Origin: JARICQ01 sp964428475
GTDB lineage: Bacteria > Bacillota > Clostridia > Tissierellales > Tissierellaceae
Length of the DNA stretch: 54,755 bases
Direction of reading: 5' to 3'
Assembly (NCBI GenBank): GCA_964428475.1
Contig: CAYRYO010000008.1
Coordinates: 1 to 54,755 of the forward strand
The notes below the pieces were generated by a model that was given only the letters and a program-made list of their open reading frames with translations, was not told where the DNA came from and did not search any database. A program made the translations under genes and the position numbers. Positions 8,498 to 17,057 of this stretch are shown here, piece by piece (the first letter of the stretch is position 1; each line of letters opens with the position of its first letter).

Positions 8498-11400
8498 CTA
8501 ATCCTTTATTACTCTTCCTCCATGAATTACCTTTTTATCCTCAACCTTGAGTTCCCAAAATACAGGAAATCGCTCGCTTATTTCTACCTTTATTATCTCA
8601 GGTGCAGCAAAGCAAATAAGTTGAAAATGTAGCTTATCCGCTATTTCAAATATTGGATCTAGTACATGTCTTCCAGAGGCCTTCCCAAAAGGATTATCTA
8701 AAATTAACACAGTAGATGGATTTTCATTGCCTAGATGTTTTTTCTTAAAACTCATAATCATCATATTGACAAATGTAGTCACTGAAAGAGTTTGTCCTCC
8801 ACTGCCCTCTGTCGATATACCTTCGCCTTTATTTATTGCCTCCCATGTAGAATAATACTCTTCTCTTGGCCTGGCATATCTAAACTCATTTTTCTCTGTC
8901 ATTTTATATACCTCAAGAACTGGATATCTTCCCTGAAGTGCTTTTGAAAATATAATATGATCTGCCATTAAACCCTCTATAAATTTATCATCAAGCAAAT
9001 CTAGGTTTTCATTTTCCTCTATGGTTTTACCTATAGAATTTATAAAATGTTCTCTAAGTAGATAGCTAACATCTTCTTCATTTTTGGGAAGCCTTTCTAT
9101 CCCTTTTAATTTCACAAGAGGAAATATATATCCTCTTTCATTGGTATAATTCATGCTAGAAGTCATATCCTTTAGCGTATCAATCATTCTAATTACATAG
9201 ATAGCAGCCCTATCAACCCACTGTTTCATGGCTTCTTCAGCTTTTTCTTTATCCCTAGATAATGTGATTAGTTCTTGTTGAAAGTTATTTTTCATTCCTC
9301 TAAATGAATCTATATTACTATGAAAATTAGACATATTTGAATCTGTAAGAGCATCCTTTATTTTTGCCTTTAACTTATCTTCCTCTAATTTGATTTCAAC
9401 TTCTCTTAAAAATCTAATCTTATATCCTTCACCTTCATTTAAAGTTTCTTTGATGTCACTTTGATTTTTTATCATCTTCTCAATCCACTCATCTACTACC
9501 ATACTTGCATTATTGAAAATTTTTCCCTTTACTATATCTTCCATCTTTCCTTTAGAAAGATCTAAATCAGTTCTGTGAATAAGTTTGCTCCAATTCAATT
9601 CTAAATTATTCTTAGCTTGCTTTGCTCTTTCTAATTCTACTCGGGAAAGTTCCAAAATATTCACATTGGATTCTATATCTCTATGAACATCATTTATATC
9701 CTCATCTATATCTTGGATTTCTAATGCTATGGCTGGCCTTTTGTGAGTTTTTCTTATCTGTCTTTCTGTATTTTCTAAGCTCTTTGAAAGCATTGAAATT
9801 TCACCATTCAAGGTATCTAATTTGGATTTTATATTTATTTTTTTAGTTTCTATAGAATCAATCATCCCTTTCAATTCTTCTATTATTAAATTTATTTCTA
9901 TCAAGGAAAGATTCAAGTCATCGTATTGTCTCCAGTGATTGCTTGTCTCATCTAAGCTTTCTATAAAAGTTTCAATGTCTTTTCTTAAATACTCTAAATC
10001 CTTTTCTACAGCTACAAGTTTTGCATTTTTGCTATTGATATCCTCCCTGATTATTATTCTCTCATCTATCATCCCCATAATAGTATCGCTTTTAATCAAT
10101 AGACTAGGTATCTTTGAAGACTTATATAAATAATCTATATTAGATTCATAAAAAATATCATCATGTATGTTTTGAAGTTTTTTAATTATATCCCTTGTAC
10201 TTATCTTCCACTTTTCGTAATTTATATTTAAATTGCTTTTTACATTTAACATTTCATCTATATCATAATCTATTTGTGATAGTTGACTATTTATTTGTTT
10301 TAACTCTTTATTGACATCATCTATAAGAGATTGTCTTTCATCTATATATCTCAAATCAAGTATATAATCTTCCATTAAATGCATCTTTTTTTCTAAATCA
10401 TCTAATTCTATTTTAGTCTTTTGTAAATTTGATGTTCTTATAGTTATCTTATTGTTTAAATCAGCTAATTCCTCTTGGTAACTACGCACAACTGTTGTTT
10501 TATCATGTATAAATACTTGTATTTCTCTTAAATCCTTGCTTAAATGAAATACCAATTTGCCTCTATAAATTAAGTTCATATTTCTTATTACTGTTTCTAT
10601 TTCCCTTATATCGCCTTGAAGCTTATCTCTGGTAATTGAAATATCATTGAAATCCCTTTGGATTTTTTGTTTCCAATCATAGTAGTATTCATGGTTTACA
10701 AGTTTTTCTGCTTGATTGGATACAGATTTAAACTTGCTTGCTAGGTTTTCCCCCATCTCGCTTCTTATATATATTGGAACCATACTATTTAGTAATAGGT
10801 CTTTATCAATATTCCTCTCTATTATCTCCCACTGTTTTAAATCTCCTATCACAAGCGAATATATAAACCCTGGATTTTGACTTAATATCTCTTGAAATTC
10901 TTTTTTATCTAAATTGTATAAGTACTCAGTTCCAGTTTCAACATGTATATTCATATCTTTTATGCTTTGTTTTAAAACTATTAAATCATTATTGGGAATA
11001 AAATATTCTTCATCATTTAATGATCTTTGAATGTTTTTTTCCCATATAGCTCTATTTATCTGCTCTAAGTCTATTTTCTTTGACCTATGCAATTTATTTA
11101 GTTCCTCTAAGCAATTAGAAAACCAAGTTTCATCTAGCAAACTTCCATCATAGTCTCTAAAGAGTAGCCTTGAAGCTGTTTTAGCTATGTTTAATTCTTG
11201 AATCTCTTTTTCTGCTATTTCTTCTTGAATCAATCTAGTCTGTTTTTGCCTTTCAGCTATTATATACTCTTCTTGCCCTTTTTCCTGTTTTATCTTCCAT
11301 ATTCTATCTTCTATTTGTAATATTTCTTCCTCTTCAGTTGTTTTTTTCTCTGCTAGATTTTTACTTGAAGTATTTAAATCTTCTAGTATTCTCTCTGGAA

Positions 11401-12940
11401 ATCCCAAACTCATAAAATCATAATATTCTTGGAGCTTTTCTCTTTTAACATTTAAATTTTTTCTTTCTATTTCAAACTTAAATATCTCATTTTGAATTGC
11501 TTGCTTTTTTTCATTATATTTGCCCCTTTTTCTCCCTTTTTCAACAACTAGATCATCTATATATGCAATATATCCGTTGAAATCTATTTCTTCATTTTGC
11601 CATACTCTTTTAGTCTTATCCCACTCTATTTCTATTTCATTATCAAGCTCCATTGCCCTTTCTTTGAAATCCTCTATATCTAAACTCTCTATTAATATGT
11701 TTCTTTCTGCCATTTTGTGCCTAATTTTCTCTTCAATTTCTCTTTTTTTACACAGCAATCTATTGATTTTGTACAGTACAAATTCATCTTTTTTATTTTC
11801 TAAATTCTCCAGAGTATCACGGTATTGGTCTTCTAAGTTTCTAATCTTATTTTGCCTTTGCAAAAAGTATTGTCTATCCTTATTATATAAGAGATTATCC
11901 TTCTTAAAATAAAGCTCTACCTTTTCTTCTTCACCTTTCTTAAGTGACAAATTCCATTTTTCAACTTGTCCTCGTATATGTTCCATCTCATCATTTAGTA
12001 TAAATAAGATATTGTTTCCTTCGTTTACAAGCCTATCTCTTCTATCTATAAATCTCACGCCACTATCTGCATTTTCTATTAATGGATCTATACTTAAATT
12101 TAATTCTCTATAATCATTTTCCCTTTTTAATAAAATCGGTAAATCCTTTGTAATAGATAAATTGCTTCTAAACATCTCTATTAAATTATTGCTATCATCA
12201 TTTGAATAATTTTTTATATTTTGGCTGATAGCTGGAATAATTATCTTATCAAATATGGCCTTATTGTCACTAGCCTTGCCAAAATAATCGCTTATTCCAC
12301 CCTCAGACTTGTTTATCTCCTTCAATGTCATCCATTCACTTCTGATTATACCTCTGCTCTCTAAATATCTATAATAATCAGAATCTCTTCTCTTCCCACT
12401 ACTTTGACTATATCTTATAAAATCTCTTTTATTGTCAACTAAAAATTCCTCAATTCTATCTAAATCTACAGCTTGGTTGATTTTTTCATCATAAAGTGGA
12501 AGGTTTTCTACTGTAAAATATCCATTGTTATTGTGTTCGTAAGTGTATAAGACATAGGAAAGTCCTGCTTTTTCATCATCTTCTGCACTTGTATTTTTAA
12601 TTATTGACTTTACTGCTATTCCAGTAATAAGTCTTTTTTCTGGAATAGTGTCTAATACCCATTCAAGTACAACATGAAATGTAAATGGATGAAGATTGTT
12701 CTTTTTATCGTGAAACATAGCTATTACTTGATTGCCATTGTTTTTACCCCATTTAGTTTCTGGAAGCAAAATTTGGAATATCAATTGCATCATTACTCCC
12801 TTTCCACCACCATTTTTTAGGGTAAAAAGACTGTGATCTGGATTATCTCCTCTTGTAAGATCAAATGTTGAATTCTCGTGTTCTTTTCTAAGTCCATCGT
12901 ATTTACATCCTGTAAGCCTTATCTTAGCTAGTTTTGGCAT
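8498..12940 (-). CDS. jetC: Wadjet JetC: SMC/MukB-like ATPase
   Basis: A 1480-residue SMC-like motor of the Wadjet plasmid-defence complex, the largest and last gene of jetDABC. The ATPase head is split. The N-terminal P-loop is LKNGGGKGVM around Lys47, with Gly at the usual Ser/Thr position. The C-terminal ABC signature is GSGGQ at 1379-1383, and Walker B is LILDNPFG with Asp1415-Asn1416 where Asp-Glu is usual. Between them lie about 1000 residues of heptad-rich coiled coil, the arms. Known Wadjet complexes use such motors to extrude DNA loops and direct cleavage of small circular DNA. The start is ATG with AGGAGG eight bases upstream, and the gene overlaps jetB by 17 bases. The unusual motif residues may be a subtype trait rather than damage. 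Confidence 0.93.
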   Translation of the reverse strand: MPKLAKIRLTGCKYDGLRKEHENSTFDLTRGDNPDHSLFTLKNGGGKGVMMQLIFQILLPETKWGKNNGNQVIAMFHDKKNNLHPFTFHVVLEWVLDTIPEKRLITGIAVKSIIKNTSAEDDEKAGLSYVLYTYEHNNNGYFTVENLPLYDEKINQAVDLDRIEEFLVDNKRDFIRYSQSSGKRRDSDYYRYLESRGIIRSEWMTLKEINKSEGGISDYFGKASDNKAIFDKIIIPAISQNIKNYSNDDSNNLIEMFRSNLSITKDLPILLKRENDYRELNLSIDPLIENADSGVRFIDRRDRLVNEGNNILFILNDEMEHIRGQVEKWNLSLKKGEEEKVELYFKKDNLLYNKDRQYFLQRQNKIRNLEDQYRDTLENLENKKDEFVLYKINRLLCKKREIEEKIRHKMAERNILIESLDIEDFKERAMELDNEIEIEWDKTKRVWQNEEIDFNGYIAYIDDLVVEKGRKRGKYNEKKQAIQNEIFKFEIERKNLNVKREKLQEYYDFMSLGFPERILEDLNTSSKNLAEKKTTEEEEILQIEDRIWKIKQEKGQEEYIIAERQKQTRLIQEEIAEKEIQELNIAKTASRLLFRDYDGSLLDETWFSNCLEELNKLHRSKKIDLEQINRAIWEKNIQRSLNDEEYFIPNNDLIVLKQSIKDMNIHVETGTEYLYNLDKKEFQEILSQNPGFIYSLVIGDLKQWEIIERNIDKDLLLNSMVPIYIRSEMGENLASKFKSVSNQAEKLVNHEYYYDWKQKIQRDFNDISITRDKLQGDIREIETVIRNMNLIYRGKLVFHLSKDLREIQVFIHDKTTVVRSYQEELADLNNKITIRTSNLQKTKIELDDLEKKMHLMEDYILDLRYIDERQSLIDDVNKELKQINSQLSQIDYDIDEMLNVKSNLNINYEKWKISTRDIIKKLQNIHDDIFYESNIDYLYKSSKIPSLLIKSDTIMGMIDERIIIREDINSKNAKLVAVEKDLEYLRKDIETFIESLDETSNHWRQYDDLNLSLIEINLIIEELKGMIDSIETKKINIKSKLDTLNGEISMLSKSLENTERQIRKTHKRPAIALEIQDIDEDINDVHRDIESNVNILELSRVELERAKQAKNNLELNWSKLIHRTDLDLSKGKMEDIVKGKIFNNASMVVDEWIEKMIKNQSDIKETLNEGEGYKIRFLREVEIKLEEDKLKAKIKDALTDSNMSNFHSNIDSFRGMKNNFQQELITLSRDKEKAEEAMKQWVDRAAIYVIRMIDTLKDMTSSMNYTNERGYIFPLVKLKGIERLPKNEEDVSYLLREHFINSIGKTIEENENLDLLDDKFIEGLMADHIIFSKALQGRYPVLEVYKMTEKNEFRYARPREEYYSTWEAINKGEGISTEGSGGQTLSVTTFVNMMIMSFKKKHLGNENPSTVLILDNPFGKASGRHVLDPIFEIADKLHFQLICFAAPEIIKVEISERFPVFWELKVEDKKVIHGGRVIKD

Positions 12941-13676
12941 CTCCGTCCTCCTTGCTAGTTCTTATGACTTCCATTATTTCCTTGTATCTATCCCCACCAT
13001 GATAGAGATAATCAAGACGTTCATAAAGCTCTGGCTTTGGAATTATCTTTGATTCTCCATGTAAATTTACTATTAAGCCTTCATTTTCTAAAGCTTTCAA
13101 TGCCTCATTGATAAATCCAAGCCTGGTCTGCGATGATAGGCTAAATCCAGTTCCGTCTTTTTTGGGCCTAGAGTGTGACATCTCAACAGTCCAAAGTTCA
13201 TATATTTCTTCTATCGCAATTGCAAAATCCTCCGAAAAATCCTCATCTTCATTTCTTTTTTTCCAAGAAGCCAAGGTCTCTGTTATTAGTTCCTCTAGTT
13301 TATAGTAAGATATACTGGCATCTTCTATTCTAAAGGAAAAATTGTTTGCCCTATCTATTTCAGCTAGGTATATTGATATAATGATATTGGCAAGATGAAA
13401 ATGTCTCTTTCTAAGTAGCTTTGTATATTTTTCTTTCATCTGGGTGTAAGTAGTTGCAAATATGGAGTTTTCCTTTTCTGAAACTAAATGAAGATTTTCT
13501 CTAGTCCCAAATATATGAAGTCCTGCCTCTTTAGCCATAGTCTTTACGATTTCCCTAACTTCATTTTTCTCATTGTACTGGGATGCTAAAGTATCACTTA
13601 ATGGTAATATCCTATTGTTTAATAATCTAAAAAAAAGTTCACTTGCTAATCTAATATCTTCACTTATATAGCTCAT
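12924..13676 (-). CDS. jetB: Wadjet JetB: MukE/MksE-like subunit
   Basis: A 250-residue protein between jetA and jetC. Its position, size and predicted winged-helix character fit JetB, the MukE/MksE-like (KITE-type) subunit that bridges the kleisin and the SMC motor. The C-terminus (SLSSQTRLGFINEALKALEN then EGLIV near residues 180-205) looks like a recognition helix plus wing. I assign it mainly by operon position and fold pattern; it resembles the DUF6063-type JetB of one Wadjet subtype. It follows jetA by four bases and overlaps jetC by 17, so translation is coupled. No enzymatic motif is visible or expected. Confidence 0.85.
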   Translation of the reverse strand: MSYISEDIRLASELFFRLLNNRILPLSDTLASQYNEKNEVREIVKTMAKEAGLHIFGTRENLHLVSEKENSIFATTYTQMKEKYTKLLRKRHFHLANIIISIYLAEIDRANNFSFRIEDASISYYKLEELITETLASWKKRNEDEDFSEDFAIAIEEIYELWTVEMSHSRPKKDGTGFSLSSQTRLGFINEALKALENEGLIVNLHGESKIIPKPELYERLDYLYHGGDRYKEIMEVIRTSKEDGDAKTS

Positions 13677-13680
13677 TAAA

Positions 13681-15153
13681 TCATTCCTTTATATAAATTG
13701 TATATGGAGAAATAAATAGCTCATTCCATCTAAAAATTTTATTTGTATTTTCAATTCTGGAATATATCCTTTTACCTTCTAATGCTTTTAAATCTCCATT
13801 TTTTTCTGTTAAAAGATAAAATAATTTAATTGTTTCATCTTCTGATCCATAGCTCCTTATAAGTTCTACTTCTGATATGACAAACATCATAAATAAATCA
13901 ATGTTTGCCCTCTGGCTTAACCATTTCTTTCGATTTACTTCATCTATATCATTTAAATTTAAAATAGAAAAACTTCCTTTATTTAAAAGAGTTACAAATA
14001 TTTCCTCCCAAAGATCAACTATTATATCCCAATCTACCTCTTCAAATTCCCAGTCTTCCTCAAATATTTCATCTTCATATTTTTTAATCTTAGCTCTTGA
14101 CTTAGTCCTTTGCTCTGCCCATGCCCACTCTAAAGGATATATAAACTCTACCCTAGGAGAAAACAGTGAAGATAAAATCAGTTCTAAATCATCTATATTA
14201 TCTACACCATTTTTCACTATATGATTTTTCCATATATCTTCTTTAAAGCTTAAATTCGAGATATTCCAAAAGCTTTCAGGATAATTAACCCTTATCTCCA
14301 TAGCCAATGCTAAATTATCCATCACATGTCTTGCCAAACTGTCGTGTAAAGCTCTTGCCCTTTCAAGTTTCTCAAACATAGATTCTGCCTCTATTTTTTT
14401 ATCATCTGGCAGTGAATCATATCTAGATTTCCAGGAAAACATTTTATGAAATAAATCTTGTTCTTCTTCAAATTGTATTTTTATATCTTTTTCACTTTTC
14501 CTTTTATTGCTATCATTTCCCAAGAAAATATTTTGAGGATCTCTTATTATATATCTTCTATATTCTTTTTCTCTATTGATAAGTACTCTAACTCTTGCAA
14601 TTAATGTATCTATACTATTATTAGCCTTAGATAAATTGCCTGTCTTTATTAGTTGAAGAGTATAAAACTGCTCTAAATCAAAGCCAAATTCCTCTAGTAT
14701 TTCTCTTGTAATAAATATCATTTCCTGACTTTCCTCAGTAAGCATATACACAGTAGCCCCACCTTGATCCCAATGACTATTTTCCCTGTCTATAGTGAGA
14801 TATCTAAATGCATATTCTTCTTTTTCGCCTTTTATCTCATTGAATATATCCACACTAAATGCATCTTGTTTATTTGGATCTCTATACCAAAGTACCCCAT
14901 CTACAATTCTCTCTATTATTTCTCTATCTGTTTCTAGTTTCATCTCAGTGATAATCTTATCAGTAATAAAAATCATATCAGCTCTAGTTCTATTTGCATT
15001 TTCTTGTAATTCTCTCTTAAATATATTTTGTATAAGAAGAAAACATATCTCATAGGCATAGGAATTCAATTCACCTAAATCCATCCCCGCCCCAAGCATC
15101 CTAATAGCTATAAGCTTCTTCATTCTGCTTTGAAATCCCTTTTCTATTATCAT
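13681..15153 (-). CDS. jetA: Wadjet JetA: kleisin (MukF/MksF-like) subunit
   Basis: A 490-residue protein in the JetA position. JetA is the kleisin that closes the SMC ring in Wadjet. The central segment HWDQGGATVYMLTEESQEMI (about residues 130-149) and the following helix-rich part are characteristic of the JetA (DUF5716-type) family as I remember it. The N-terminus is probably a winged-helix or helical head-binding domain, and the acidic C-terminal part (EEDWEFEEVDWDIIVDLWEE near 366-385) may contact partners. The start ATG overlaps the jetD stop as ATGA and has AAAGGTGAT upstream. It is encoded between jetD and jetB with essentially no spacing. Confidence 0.88.
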   Translation of the reverse strand: MIIEKGFQSRMKKLIAIRMLGAGMDLGELNSYAYEICFLLIQNIFKRELQENANRTRADMIFITDKIITEMKLETDREIIERIVDGVLWYRDPNKQDAFSVDIFNEIKGEKEEYAFRYLTIDRENSHWDQGGATVYMLTEESQEMIFITREILEEFGFDLEQFYTLQLIKTGNLSKANNSIDTLIARVRVLINREKEYRRYIIRDPQNIFLGNDSNKRKSEKDIKIQFEEEQDLFHKMFSWKSRYDSLPDDKKIEAESMFEKLERARALHDSLARHVMDNLALAMEIRVNYPESFWNISNLSFKEDIWKNHIVKNGVDNIDDLELILSSLFSPRVEFIYPLEWAWAEQRTKSRAKIKKYEDEIFEEDWEFEEVDWDIIVDLWEEIFVTLLNKGSFSILNLNDIDEVNRKKWLSQRANIDLFMMFVISEVELIRSYGSEDETIKLFYLLTEKNGDLKALEGKRIYSRIENTNKIFRWNELFISPYTIYIKE

Positions 15154-16223
15154 CTTATCACCTTTAATAAGTATTCATAATCTATCAATTCCTGTGGTAT
15201 CCTATGATTTTTCTCCCATATATCTTGCAGCTTGTCTACACTTTTATCATCTAAGTAACCTTCCATTTCCTTTAAAAAACAATCTAAATAAAGGTCATCT
15301 TTGGACTTGCTCTTCCTTTGATACTCTACTTTACAAAGGCCTATTAAGTCAATATAAGCTTGCCTTTGAAGTGAAATATCAATATTGCTATATCGCTCTT
15401 TGAGTCTAAAGTATATCCCAAATCCTTCAGGATCTATGTCTCCAAAGTAAAGAACTTCTATAGCTGATATATTTGCAATCTCCTCTATAAAAGAAAAACT
15501 ATTTTCTATCTTATTTCCTCCACCATAAATCAATATATCAGGCTTAAATCCAAATATAGCTTTTCCATCTTCTGAGGCTCTCTTATATGAAAAAAATGTA
15601 GAGTGGTTCTCAAGAATTATAACCTTTTTAATATCACTTATACCTCTATTCCAATATACAAACATTTCTCCATATTTTTTCATTTTCAAATCTTCATATG
15701 AAATTTTCAACCTTTTAAGTATACCGAATCTTCCCTTAAGAGTCTCTTTTCTATCCGTAAGATACTTTTCATCATAAAAAAGTTCTAAACTTCTTTCTTC
15801 AACACTTGCTACTTTTCTATTGTCCCTTGATTTTAAAAATCTATAAATATTTTCTATATATTCCCATTCAAGTTGAGTTTGATATACTGGATTATTAAGG
15901 TAATAAGTAAAATCCAAACAATCGGATAGCTGCATCATCTTAGAGTTATCCCATTTTGATTTAACACTATCTATTAAAATTTCCCATTTGATTTTCAATG
16001 GAGGATTTAATCCGTTATAATCTGAAGATTTTATAGATCTTAATTGTCCATTATTTTTGAGCTTATTTATAATTTCAGCAAACTTAATATATCCACCATT
16101 TTCTAGATATCTACTATCTCCCTTGTATCTATCTATCACATAATCCTCTAAATCCTTAAGTAAAAACCTCTTCTTATTTTTCTTTTTATATGTTTCTATA
16201 AACTCATTTATCTTTGCTTCCAT
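15150..16223 (-). CDS. jetD: Wadjet JetD: TOPRIM nuclease subunit
   Basis: A 357-residue protein, first gene of the Wadjet operon. JetD is the topoisomerase-VI-like nuclease that cuts the extruded plasmid DNA. The TOPRIM residues are visible: Glu205 in ILENHSTF and the DxD pair Asp262/Asp264 in YFGDIDPEGFG, which bind the metal ions. The N-terminal half (about 1-180) is predicted winged-helix/arm, as in DUF2220/DUF3322 proteins. ATG is preceded by AGGTGAT, the same ribosome-site style as jetA. With JetA, JetB and JetC following, the gene order is D-A-B-C. No catalytic residue appears lost, so the nuclease should be active. Confidence 0.93.
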   Translation of the reverse strand: MEAKINEFIETYKKKNKKRFLLKDLEDYVIDRYKGDSRYLENGGYIKFAEIINKLKNNGQLRSIKSSDYNGLNPPLKIKWEILIDSVKSKWDNSKMMQLSDCLDFTYYLNNPVYQTQLEWEYIENIYRFLKSRDNRKVASVEERSLELFYDEKYLTDRKETLKGRFGILKRLKISYEDLKMKKYGEMFVYWNRGISDIKKVIILENHSTFFSYKRASEDGKAIFGFKPDILIYGGGNKIENSFSFIEEIANISAIEVLYFGDIDPEGFGIYFRLKERYSNIDISLQRQAYIDLIGLCKVEYQRKSKSKDDLYLDCFLKEMEGYLDDKSVDKLQDIWEKNHRIPQELIDYEYLLKVIR

Positions 16224-16332
16224 CTTATCACCTAATTTAATTATTTTATTGAACTAATTATATCACAATAATCTGTTTATTTTATGATATTTTTGCCGAT
16301 ATATATAATAAGAAGAAAAGGAGTGAGGGTCT

Positions 16333-17004
16333 ATGAGAAAGGTTTCATCTAGCACATCAATAAGTGCTAAAAGAATACATTCAAGTTTTGTAGAGAGAAA
16401 TAGAATAGTTATAGGTAAAACATCTGGGGTAAACCCTGTAGATCCTGTACCTCCTGTTAGCAATCAAACCAGTTATTCTTCTTCAAATCATCTTATGGCA
16501 TCGGATCAATTCTATGATAAGCTTGAAAAACTTAAAAAAGAATATTTAAATTTTTATCACAATGAAAGAAATTTAAAAAAGGCCATAGATCAAATAGAAG
16601 CTAATGACATAATAGACTTAAAGCATATAAAAAACCTAATCGCTAAATACAATAAGACAGTTTTAGCCCTAGAAAATTTAGATAAACGTTACCAAAGTAA
16701 AAATATATCAAATATAAAAATGTTGTTAAAAGAATACTCTGCACCATTATATAGTATAGGCATATACAGAGTACGAGATAAAGAACTTGATATAATTGAA
16801 ACAAAATTTAAAATTGCTTTGGTTGATTCAAAAGATAATCTAGATGAGCTACTAAAGCCTATAAAAGAATTTATAATTAAACTCTATAGATCATTGATCA
16901 ATATAAAGGAAGATGATAATACAAATTGGCAATATGGATATGAAAATAGCTATGAAGATGAATTTGTAGGTAAATCTGGCTTGATCCTAGATAGTAAAAC
17001 TTAA
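16333..17004 (+). CDS. Unrecognised 223-residue helical protein with Ser-rich N-terminus
   Basis: Not recognised. ATG follows AAAAGGAGTGAGGGTCT, a good ribosome site. Residues 1-55 are rich in Ser, Val and Pro (for example VNPVDPVPPVSN) and look disordered. Residues 60-200 are strongly helical and probably coiled-coil, with many Lys/Glu/Leu. The tail is acidic, with Tyr and Asn. There is no signal peptide or membrane segment. It is divergent from the Wadjet operon and convergent with nrdJ, sharing a terminator with nrdJ. The shape recalls secreted or appendage-associated helical proteins (flagellar or T7SS substrates), but I see no diagnostic motif, and it may simply be a cytoplasmic coiled-coil protein. 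Confidence 0.75.
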   Translation: MRKVSSSTSISAKRIHSSFVERNRIVIGKTSGVNPVDPVPPVSNQTSYSSSNHLMASDQFYDKLEKLKKEYLNFYHNERNLKKAIDQIEANDIIDLKHIKNLIAKYNKTVLALENLDKRYQSKNISNIKMLLKEYSAPLYSIGIYRVRDKELDIIETKFKIALVDSKDNLDELLKPIKEFIIKLYRSLINIKEDDNTNWQYGYENSYEDEFVGKSGLILDSKT

Positions 17005-17006
17005 GA

Positions 17007-17054
17007 AAATAAATCAAAGGTCATTCAAATTGATGAATGACCTTTGATTTATTT
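17007..17054. terminator. Bidirectional terminator between the 223-residue gene and nrdJ
   Basis: A 21-base perfect stem (17007-17027 with 17034-17054) has a six-base AATTGA loop. The outer A/T pairs give a T run on both strands. It sits between convergent genes. Confidence 0.85.
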
Positions 17055-17057
17055 AAT

